DNA of 64,000 nucleotides from Deltaproteobacteria bacterium (GTDB lineage Bacteria > Desulfobacterota > Deferrisomatia > Deferrisomatales > JACRMM01). The stretch is from positions 62,001 to 126,000 of the forward strand of contig JACRMM010000008.1 in assembly GCA_016214985.1 (NCBI GenBank). Reading direction: 5' to 3'. This document shows, piece after piece, positions 7,616-14,694 of the stretch (its first letter is position 1; every line of letters starts with the position of its first letter). The notes under the pieces are model-generated. The model saw only the letters and a list, made by a program, of their open reading frames with translations, was not told the origin of the DNA and searched no databases. A program made the translations under genes and the position numbers.

Positions 7616-9058
7616 ATGATGGAGCGACTGAGAGAGGCCCTGGGCCCGAGGGCGACCGACTCCCTCTTCGAGAGGGAGTTCTACGACCGGGACGTAGCGT
7701 ATGTGCCGGACGTCGTGCTGCGTCTGCTGGCGAAGCCACTGCCCGACCTGGTCGTGCGACCTGCCAATGCGGAGGAGGTCGCTCTGGTGGTTCGTCTGGC
7801 CGGCGCGGAGGGGGTACCGGTGACGCCACGGGCCGGCGGGTCGACCGCTTACGGCAACGTCGTCCCGACCCGCGGCGGGATCCTCCTCGATCTGAACGGC
7901 CTCTCCGACATTGGTCCGGTCGACCCCGAGACCCTGACCGTGTGGGTCGGTGCCGGGGCGACCTGGGCGGAGCTCGACCTCTCGCTGCGCCGCGGCGGCT
8001 ACACCGTCCGCTCCTATCCGAGCAGCGCCCGGGTAGCGAGCGTCGGGGGGTGGTTCTCCATGGGCGGGCTCGGCTTGGGAACGGTCCGGTACGGGCACCT
8101 GAAGGACCAGGTGGAGGCCGCGGACGTGGTGCTCCCGAGTGGCGAGGCCCGAAGGCTCACGGAGGAGAGCTCGCCTCCCCTCGAGTGGTTCGCCGGCGCG
8201 GAGGGCACCCTGGGCATACTGACGGGCCTCTGCCTCCGGGTCCGCCGGGTCCCGGAGGCCGAGGAGCACTTCCTGCTCGAGGGGCCGGACGTGGGGGCCG
8301 TCGCCGAGCTGGCCCAGGCGATCCTCGGGAAGCTCGGAGCCGTCGTCTTCAACCTCCACGTCAACTCCGGGGCCTACAATGGGGCCCTGTCGAGCCTCGA
8401 GCCAGGGCGCCACGGCGCCGGGAAGCCGACGCTCGCCGCGGACCTCGAGGGCTCGCCGGCCGAGCTCGAGGCGTGCCGGGGGACCGTGCGCGGCCTGGCG
8501 AAGGCACACGGCGCGACGCTCCGGAGCCCCGAGGTGGCTCAGGAAGAGTGGGACGCCCGCCTCGACACGCTCCGCATCAAGCGGGTGTTCCCGACGGTCC
8601 TGGGTGCCGAGCTCCTGCTGCCGCTGGCGGCCCTGCCGGCCTACGTGGACCGGTGTGAGGCCCTGGGCGGGACACAGAAGATCGAGATCCTGACTTACGG
8701 CCACCTGGTCGACGGCGGCCAGATCCTGGTGATGTCCCTCTTCGCCTCCGACGAGCGGAAGACCGCCCGCTATCTCTTGGACACGAGCCTCCTCAAGAGG
8801 ATCTACGACATCGGCCATGGGCTCGGCGGGGCGCCCTACGCCATCGGCCTCTGGAACACGCCCTACCTGGGGAGGATCTTCGATCGGGTCGCCCTGGAGG
8901 AGAGGCGCAGGAGGAAGGAGGCCCTGGACCCCAGGGGGCTCCTCAACCCAGGGAAGCACTACGCGGCACCCCTCGCGTTGCATCCGCTCCTCTTCGGGGT
9001 CGGCATGGGCTCCCTCTCGTGGCTCCGCAGGCTGACGGCGAGGAGGGGGGCGAGATGA
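7616..9058 (+). CDS. GlcD-like FAD-linked oxidase
   Basis: 480-residue VAO/PCMH-type flavoprotein of the glycolate oxidase GlcD/D-lactate dehydrogenase group. The N-terminal FAD domain contains the pyrophosphate loop PRAGGSTAYGN (about residues 71-81), a Ser/Gly-rich SVGGWFSMGG and GTLGILTG. The C-terminal FAD-oxidase domain ends in the usual LDPRGLLNPGKHY. About 30 residues follow, including a hydrophobic stretch that could touch a membrane. It overlaps the next gene by 4 bp (ATGA), so the two products are expected to form a stoichiometric GlcD-GlcF-like complex. The family oxidises 2-hydroxy acids and passes electrons to the Fe-S partner. The substrate here is unknown; flanking by two lipoyl carriers suggests involvement of a lipoyl group (inference). 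Confidence 0.85.
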   Translation: MMERLREALGPRATDSLFEREFYDRDVAYVPDVVLRLLAKPLPDLVVRPANAEEVALVVRLAGAEGVPVTPRAGGSTAYGNVVPTRGGILLDLNGLSDIGPVDPETLTVWVGAGATWAELDLSLRRGGYTVRSYPSSARVASVGGWFSMGGLGLGTVRYGHLKDQVEAADVVLPSGEARRLTEESSPPLEWFAGAEGTLGILTGLCLRVRRVPEAEEHFLLEGPDVGAVAELAQAILGKLGAVVFNLHVNSGAYNGALSSLEPGRHGAGKPTLAADLEGSPAELEACRGTVRGLAKAHGATLRSPEVAQEEWDARLDTLRIKRVFPTVLGAELLLPLAALPAYVDRCEALGGTQKIEILTYGHLVDGGQILVMSLFASDERKTARYLLDTSLLKRIYDIGHGLGGAPYAIGLWNTPYLGRIFDRVALEERRRRKEALDPRGLLNPGKHYAAPLALHPLLFGVGMGSLSWLRRLTARRGAR

Positions 9059-10236
9059 GATCGGAGCGAGCGGAAAGGAGCGCCTATCAGGGGCTCGTGG
9101 AAGAGGCACGGATCTGCGCCCACTGCGGCTCCTGCAAGGCGGGCTGCCCGACCTACGCGCAGATCGGCTGGGAGTCGGCCTCACCCCGGGCTCGGGTCGT
9201 CCTGGCCGACCGGCTCGTGCGAGAGGGCGGGCGGGAGGGGTTCTCCGAGGAGCAGGTCCGGCGGGCCCTCGAGTGCACCCTCTGCGGCAACTGTCGGGTG
9301 GCGTGCCCGGCCGGGATCGACACCCGTCGGTTCCTCCTGGAGCTGCGGGAAGAGATCCGAGGGGCGGACAAGGATCCCGAGCCCTTCCGGCAGCTCGCCT
9401 CGGGGCTTGCGGCGCGGGGCAACGTGAGCGCCTTCGAGAACGCGACGCGTGCCGATTGGCTGGACGAGGTGGACGACTCGGGCGTCGTCGTCGGCGAGCC
9501 GGCCGAGGTGGGGTACTTCGTGGGCTGCGTGGCGTCCTTCTACCCCATCGTGAGCGACATCCCCGAGAGCTTCGCCCGGCTGTTCGGGCGGATGGGGCGC
9601 ACGGTCGCGATCCTTGGGGCCGAGGAGCTCTGCTGCGGCTTCCCACTGATCGTTGCCGGCCGCGAGGCGGAGGCCGAAAGGCTCATCCGCCACAACCTGA
9701 AGCGGGTCGAGGCCCTCGGCGTGAAGACCCTCGTCACCGGCTGCCCGTCGTGCTTCCACACCTGGGTGCACGACTACCCCAAGGTGGCCGGGGGCCGGCT
9801 CCCGTTCGAGGTCGTCACAGCGACCCAGTACCTGCTCCGGGCGGTTCGGGAAGGCGCTCTGGACGTCGCCTCGGGCGAGGAGCTCGACGAGGTCGTGACC
9901 TTTCACGATCCCTGCGACCTGGGCCGCAACAGCGGCCTCTACGACGAGCCGCGCGAGCTCCTCCGGAGCCTTCCGGGTGTGACCCTCGTCGAGATGGCGC
10001 ACCATCGGGAGAACGCTCTGTGCTGTGGGGGCGGGGGTGACCTCCAGGCGCTCGAGCCGGAGCTGACCAAAGCCGTTGCGGATCGGCGGATCCGTGAGGC
10101 GGCCGAGACGGGTGCCTCGATCGTGGCCACCGCCTGCCAGCAGTGCGTGACGGTTCTCCGGGAGGCGGCGCGCCGCAACAAGGTGAGGGTGGAGGTGCTG
10201 GATGTGATCCAGCTCGTGCTCCGGGTCTTCGAGTAG
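9055..10236 (+). CDS. GlcF/HdrD-like Fe-S oxidoreductase with two CCG domains
   Basis: 393 residues. Two [4Fe-4S] ferredoxin motifs lie near the N-terminus: CAHCGSCKAGC at 21-31 and CTLCGNCRVAC at 74-84. Two CCG (cysteine-rich) domains follow. The first has CCGFP and CPSC. The second has CDLGRNSG, CCGGGGD and CQQC. CCG domains bind the noncubane clusters of heterodisulfide reductase HdrB/HdrD, which cleave or form disulfides, and also occur in GlcF and LutA-type proteins. ATG 9055 overlaps the glcD-like stop and follows GAGGAGGGGG. With the GlcD-like partner it forms a likely electron-transfer pair. The HdrD-type chemistry makes a carrier dithiol/disulfide an attractive substrate or acceptor (inference). 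Confidence 0.87.
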   Translation: MRSERAERSAYQGLVEEARICAHCGSCKAGCPTYAQIGWESASPRARVVLADRLVREGGREGFSEEQVRRALECTLCGNCRVACPAGIDTRRFLLELREEIRGADKDPEPFRQLASGLAARGNVSAFENATRADWLDEVDDSGVVVGEPAEVGYFVGCVASFYPIVSDIPESFARLFGRMGRTVAILGAEELCCGFPLIVAGREAEAERLIRHNLKRVEALGVKTLVTGCPSCFHTWVHDYPKVAGGRLPFEVVTATQYLLRAVREGALDVASGEELDEVVTFHDPCDLGRNSGLYDEPRELLRSLPGVTLVEMAHHRENALCCGGGGDLQALEPELTKAVADRRIREAAETGASIVATACQQCVTVLREAARRNKVRVEVLDVIQLVLRVFE

Positions 10237-10250
10237 AAGGAGTTGGCGCC

Positions 10251-10712
10251 GTGAGGGTGAGAGAGTGGGAGTTCCCCGACGAGCTCTTCTACGACGAGCA
10301 CCACCAGTGGGTGCGCTTCGAAGGCGGAACCGCACGGGTGGGTCTCACGGACTTCGGCCAGGACACACGCGGGGACATCCTTTACGTCCAGTTGCCTGTG
10401 GTCGGCACCTCGGTGCGCGCGGGTAGTTCCGTGGCGTCCATCGAGACCGGTAAGTGGGTGGGCCGCCTCTACACCCCGTGTGACGGGACCGTTGCCGCGG
10501 TCAACTCCGCGCTCGAAGGGGAGCCGGGCCGGATGAACGCCGACCCGTACGGAGAGGGGTGGATCTTCGAGATCGAGATGCAGCCCGGCTCCCTTCGACC
10601 CGCGCTCCTGCAGGGGCAGGAGCTGCGCGCTTGGGTTGAGGACGAAGCGGCCCGATACGCCGTGGAGGAAGCGGCAACCGAACCTTCGGGACCCTACGGC
10701 AACGACGGATAG
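10251..10712 (+). CDS. lbpA: GcvH-like lipoate-binding protein (LbpA type), copy 2
   Basis: 153-residue second H-protein-like carrier. The N-terminus is EWEFPDELFYDEHHQWVRF and the lipoyl site is SIETGKWVGRL with Lys 68. The GTG start is preceded by AAGGAG at 8 bp. The GKW context is shared with the copy at 7160, but the proteins are clearly diverged, especially in the C-terminal third, so this is not a recent duplication. Two carriers bracketing the GlcD/GlcF-like pair suggests one upstream and one downstream carrier, or carriers for different partners. A 250-bp gap with an unrelated gene after it marks the probable end of the operon. Lipoylation is predicted, not shown. Confidence 0.85.
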   Translation: MRVREWEFPDELFYDEHHQWVRFEGGTARVGLTDFGQDTRGDILYVQLPVVGTSVRAGSSVASIETGKWVGRLYTPCDGTVAAVNSALEGEPGRMNADPYGEGWIFEIEMQPGSLRPALLQGQELRAWVEDEAARYAVEEAATEPSGPYGNDG

Positions 10713-10963
10713 GCTGTTCCCGCTGAGCCAGCAGGCGGGAGCTACCCCGCGGCACGATCTTCCTGGGCTATGCGGAGTTCATGCACCTACGTATGATGAA
10801 CCTCCTTTGGAACGGCCAGCGATCGGGTCGGGTGCCCCGTCAGAAAGCGAGCAGCGAGGGGCCCTGGAGAATCCCGCGAGAGGGCCAAGGCCCTTCCGGA
10901 CTCCTCCCAGGGGCTGGAGCTGCCGCGTACGATTGACCTCTCTGGATCAGGAGGACGCTCACC

Positions 10964-11395
10964 GTGATCGCACGCGCCGCCCCACTGTTCGCCGTCTTCT
11001 CCCTGGCCGCCGCCCTCCTTGACGGCTGCGCCTGGGTCGCCTTCGAGGCACCCCCTTCTGCGGCCTCGCCGGCTCCCATCCTGGTGCCGGCGCGGTCAGA
11101 GCCGGCGGCCGAGGCGGCGCCGGCGAAGGCCGACGAGCCCGGCGGGGCCCGCAAGTGGACCTACGGCGCCGTCCGGGGTCGGGTGGTCGACGTGAAGAAG
11201 GACGGCACTGCCGTCATCCGAGTTTTCGTGGGGCGCAAGGCTGTGGACTTTATCGTACCTCCGGAGAGCCCAAGGGCTGCCCAGCTGGCCGGACTGGTCG
11301 GCAAGAGCGTGGAGGCCGAGGGCCGCATGGAGTTTGGCGACGGCGGCGCGCGATCACTCCTCGTCACCGATGTCACCGAGGTCGAGGGAGGGTGA
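10964..11395 (+). CDS. Small predicted lipoprotein of unknown function
   Basis: 143 residues with a GTG start preceded by AGGAGG. It has an N-terminal hydrophobic signal ending in a lipobox-like LLDGC, so it is probably a lipoprotein. A Pro/Ala-rich linker of about 30 residues follows, then a ~90-residue domain (VRGRVVDVKKDGTAVIRVFV ...) with a beta-rich, OB-fold-like pattern. I do not recognise a specific family. It is separated by 250 bp from the lipoate cluster and by about 130 bp from the bactofilin gene downstream in the same direction. A role at the envelope is all that can be inferred. Confidence 0.6.
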   Translation: MIARAAPLFAVFSLAAALLDGCAWVAFEAPPSAASPAPILVPARSEPAAEAAPAKADEPGGARKWTYGAVRGRVVDVKKDGTAVIRVFVGRKAVDFIVPPESPRAAQLAGLVGKSVEAEGRMEFGDGGARSLLVTDVTEVEGG

Positions 11396-11524
11396 TGCCG
11401 TCGGCCAGGTGAGCCTCAGAATTCCTCTTACCGTATCGCCGCCTTCGCTAAAGATCTCGGGGGTACGCGCCGACCAGAAGGAGGTAATCGGCACGATGTC
11501 CCCCCGATGGAGCGAGGTGAAGCC

Positions 11525-12052
11525 ATGTGGAAGAAGTCGGACCCCAGTCCGGTGGAGCCAGAGAAGCCGAGCGCGCCAGCGCCGCAACCCACGAGACCCG
11601 TCGAACTGGGAAAGATGTCTGCTTGCGCCGCCATCGGTCCCACGATCACGATCCAGGGCGAAGTGACCGGCGATGAAGACCTCGTCATCCAGGGGCGAAT
11701 CGAGGGGAGGGTCGACCTCGGGCAGCACAAGGTGACCGTGGGCCGCAGTGGGTGGGTGAGGGCAGACATCCACGGCGGTGCCGTTGTTGTGGAGGGTGAG
11801 GTCGAAGGAAGCCTCACCGCCGGGGAGCTCGTCGTCGTGCGATCGTCGGGGCGCGTCCGCGGCGACATCACGGCGCCCCGCGTGACACTGGAAGACGGCG
11901 CCGGCTTCAAGGGAAGCATCGACATGGAGGGCGGCGAGGGGGACGCGTCGTCCCACGTAGCGATGCCCGGTTCCGAACGGTCTGACTTCCCTGACCTGCC
12001 GCAGGACCTCGGCGAAGAGGGGGATTTCGTGATCGGACGAATCCTGGCTTAG
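11525..12052 (+). CDS. Bactofilin (polymer-forming cytoskeletal protein)
   Basis: 175 residues. The central region (about 45-130) has the repetitive beta-helical pattern of bactofilins: TITIQGEVTGDEDLVIQGRI, then GRVDLGQHKVTVGRSG and VEGEVEGSLTAGELVVVRSS. Flexible Pro-rich N- and acidic C-terminal tails flank it. Bactofilins self-assemble into filaments without nucleotide and serve in shape, stalk, motility or chromosome organisation. ATG 11525 follows GAGGTGA; an upstream ATG (11507) is possible but less typical. The gene stands alone, with no M23 peptidase partner next to it. The 460 bp downstream have no convincing gene. Confidence 0.88.
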   Translation: MWKKSDPSPVEPEKPSAPAPQPTRPVELGKMSACAAIGPTITIQGEVTGDEDLVIQGRIEGRVDLGQHKVTVGRSGWVRADIHGGAVVVEGEVEGSLTAGELVVVRSSGRVRGDITAPRVTLEDGAGFKGSIDMEGGEGDASSHVAMPGSERSDFPDLPQDLGEEGDFVIGRILA

Positions 12053-12512
12053 AGGCGCGCCCTCGCGGGGCACGGGTCGCTTCCCTCGAACTCGGTGCGC
12101 GGACACGCCTGCGCCGCGCTCCAGGGAGGTCCCGTGCCCCCGTGTCGTTTCGTCAGAGCGCGGAGGAAGACTCCAGCGCCACCTGGGGTCGAGCCGATCG
12201 AGGACCTCTGCTTGTGCAGATTACACAGAACAGGAGGGACGCGCATTGAAACCAGTCGCCCGACTGATTTCGTGAACCCTTGCAACCAACGGTGCCTCTT
12301 TCGATCCGATTCGACCAGAATCACACGATCCGCGAAGTCTACGGGTGTGTCGCTGCAGTAGTACTCGTCGGCCCTGCGACTCGAAGCGACGGCTGGACGG
12401 GCCGGGGAGCTGCTTCCCGGTTGCCGTCCTCCAACGCGTCCGAGAGCACTCCGAGGGACCCTCATCCGCTTGGATCTCATCGGAGAACGCTCAGTCAAAG
12501 CACGTCTTCCCC
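12053..12512. other. Intergenic stretch without a recognisable gene
   Basis: Sequence between the bactofilin and the broken LON-domain gene. Composition is somewhat less GC-biased than the flanks around 12220-12360. Open frames exist on both strands, but none has family resemblance or a convincing start. I see no tRNA, clear terminator or repeat. Confidence 0.5.
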
Positions 12513-13167
12513 TCAATGCAGGGCCACGCCGCTGGCGTCGTCGGGCGTGGCGCCAAGATCCAGCAGGGCGGCCAGCAGCTCGGCGCGCTCCGCAGGTGTG
12601 GGCGCCTCGAGCAGCGCTTGCTTCTCAACCGGTGCAAAGGGAAGGTTCATGGCCAGGGCGCTCACGAGGCTTTCGGGGGCGAGCGCCTTGAGCCCTTCCA
12701 GGCTGGGCTCCAGCCCCTTGGCGCGGGAGTAGCGTCCGAGCCGGTCCAGCAGCTCGCGGGTCCGAAGGGCGAAGGCTGCAGCGGCCTCGAGGTCGGCCGC
12801 GTACCGCGTCCACCCGGCGTGCACGCGCCGATAGCCCCCTCTGATCGGCCAGTTCTTCTCCGACCTCGAAGCGGCACACGCCGGTGAGCACGATGAGCAT
12901 CCGCCCGTCGTCTGTCTCGCTGAAGGCCGTGATCCGGCCGGCGCACCCCACCCGGCAGAGCCTTTGGCCCCCTCGCGCGGGGTCCGGTTGGATCATGCCG
13001 AGCAGCCGGCCCGCGCCGAGCGCGTCGGAGGTCATGGCCAGATAGCGGGGCTCGAACACTTGGAGCGGCAGCTGGGCCCGGGGCAGCAGGATGACGCCCG
13101 GCAGGGGGAAGAGCGTGACGACCCCCGGGAGGTCGGCAAGGCGAGGGTGAAAGGCGTTTGAGGGCAT
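12513..13167 (-). pseudogene. LON-domain (Lon N-terminal-like) protein, frameshifted
   Basis: Stand-alone LON substrate-binding domain protein, about 217 residues if repaired. The N-terminal half starts MPSNAFHPRLADLPGVVTLF at ATG 13167 (AAGGAG upstream) and runs to EELADQRG. The remainder (YRRVHAGWTRYAADLEAAAAF ... SGVALH) continues in another frame to the stop at 12513. The break falls on five C (G on the coding strand) at 12835-12839; removing one base joins the halves perfectly. This is either a single-base sequencing or assembly error in a homopolymer or a recent frameshift; both halves still look protein-coding. The family resembles the N-domain of Lon protease without ATPase or peptidase, and its function is poorly known. 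Confidence 0.75.
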
Positions 13168-13499
13168 GGCACGGCGCTCCTTGGTCGATCGGGTGCCCGA
13201 CGCCACCAGTGTGCACAGACTGTTTGGGCGCGTCGAGCCCTGGAGCGCTTTGGCCACCAACGTTTCGTGCAGCTGTGGCGACGGGGGACCCGGGAAAGCG
13301 GTGCAGGTCGTCTGCTCCTGTTGAGGGGAACATCAGGCGGAAGGGCGTCGGCCTGAGGAGTATCGAGGCGGGGGGTTGGTACGCAGGACCAGAGGAGGAC
13401 TCGGGCCCGGTCGTCGCCGGCGTCTCGCCTGACATACCTTCCCCTGACGGTGGATGGGCGGATGCTGGGAGAGACCGGCGCCGCTGCCCCTGCGCGAAG
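13168..13499. other. Intergenic stretch, no gene seen
   Basis: Upstream region of the LON-domain gene and downstream end of the GT2-DUF2062 gene, both on the minus strand. It must contain the LON gene promoter. No -10/-35 pair, RNA gene or repeat that I would defend is visible. Confidence 0.45.
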
Positions 13500-14687
13500 T
13501 CAGGGCCCTCCATTGCCCTCCGGTACTGCGGCGCTCCGCCGCATGGACCGGACCAGGGCGTACGTAAGAAGCCCGCCTCCGGCACCCAGGAGGGGTCCGA
13601 CCACCAGAGATCCCAGGAGCCACTCCCAGAGCCGGTAGTGGATCTCGTGCAGCACGGTCTGCCGGTTGAATTCGCTCCATAGACGACCGTAGCGCAGGAG
13701 ATGGCCCACTTCCACGCAGGCGAACGGTACAAAGGGGAAGACGCAGAGGTTGCTGGCGGCGATCCCTGCGAGCTTGTTGAGGTGGAGCTTGTGGTTGACA
13801 TAGGCGATGGTGACGATTCCGAAGGGAATGATGGGGAGCGCCCCGATGAAGATCCCGACCCAGGCGGCAGCGCCCAACTCAGCCGCGGTGGCGTGCTCCC
13901 GACAGAGACGGCGGATGAACCGTAGCGGATGGAGTCCCTCGGGCCGGGGGCCGACGCCTCGCGTCCTGCCGACCATTCGGCTGTGCGGCCAGGGGAGCAG
14001 CGTTCGCGCGATCAGCAGGAGATGGAGGCAACCCAGAGAGAGCCGCTCGGTGAGCCCGGGAACCGCGGACGCCGGCCGAGAACCCGACCGCACGGAGGCG
14101 GCCAGCGGGACCCCGAGGAGGGGCAACCCGGCCCAGGCCCCGCGAACCAGCGCCTCGACCTCAAACCCCTCGCCCCGCGCGACAAACCGCCGCGTCAGGA
14201 GAAACTCGACGGGATAGAGGCGCAGCCCGCTCCCGGAGTCCGGGACGTCCTGGCCGCACTCGATCCGGATCCAGAAGCGGGACGGAGCCCTTCGCCCCGG
14301 GGGCAGGCGCGCCACGCCGGCCGTTTCCGGCGGCCGTGTGCCGATGACCACCGCGGGCCAGCTGCCTCGGGCCGCCTCGAGGAGAAGCCGGCCGATGGCG
14401 GGATCGTGTCCGTTGTCTGCTTCCGTGGTCAGGAGCGCCTCGCACCCGAGTTCCCTCGCCAGTGCAGCCCCCGCCAGGATGGCGTCTCGCCTCCCCCGAG
14501 GCGCACGGAGCCGGTGATGTGCCACCGGAAGGCCGGAGAGGACCTCGAAGTTCCCGTCAGTGGTGCCGTCGTCGACGACCAGAACCCTGCGACCGTCGGC
14601 GAGATACCCCTCGACCACGCTTCGCAGGTCGTGGACAGGGTGTGTCGCCCACAGGACGACCAGCGTCTTCGGACGCTCGGGGGTCAT
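13500..14687 (-). CDS. Family 2 glycosyltransferase fused to a DUF2062 membrane domain
   Basis: 395 residues. Residues 1-220 look like a GT-A/GT2 domain: VLVVDDGTTDGN holds the nucleotide-binding Asp pair, TTEADNGHDP replaces the DxD region, and DSGSGLRLYP matches the DPM1-like acceptor motif. Residues about 265-385 form a DUF2062 domain with three or four hydrophobic segments (GAAAWVGIFIGALPIIPFGI, ASNLCVFPFVPF and a C-terminal helix). The enzyme probably transfers a sugar to a lipid carrier at the inner membrane. It lies 7 bp downstream of the NodB-methyltransferase gene on the same strand, so the two likely act in one envelope glycan or glycolipid pathway. The product is unknown. Confidence 0.8.
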   Translation of the reverse strand: MTPERPKTLVVLWATHPVHDLRSVVEGYLADGRRVLVVDDGTTDGNFEVLSGLPVAHHRLRAPRGRRDAILAGAALARELGCEALLTTEADNGHDPAIGRLLLEAARGSWPAVVIGTRPPETAGVARLPPGRRAPSRFWIRIECGQDVPDSGSGLRLYPVEFLLTRRFVARGEGFEVEALVRGAWAGLPLLGVPLAASVRSGSRPASAVPGLTERLSLGCLHLLLIARTLLPWPHSRMVGRTRGVGPRPEGLHPLRFIRRLCREHATAAELGAAAWVGIFIGALPIIPFGIVTIAYVNHKLHLNKLAGIAASNLCVFPFVPFACVEVGHLLRYGRLWSEFNRQTVLHEIHYRLWEWLLGSLVVGPLLGAGGGLLTYALVRSMRRSAAVPEGNGGP

Positions 14688-14694
14688 GGCAGCC

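Noticed and set aside
7160-10712. Reading the two H-like proteins as glycine-cleavage GcvH
   Set aside because: No gcvT or gcvP is nearby, the lipoylation site has the GKW context, and the neighbours are LipS1/LipS2 and a GlcD/HdrD-like pair. GcvH cannot be excluded without the rest of the genome.
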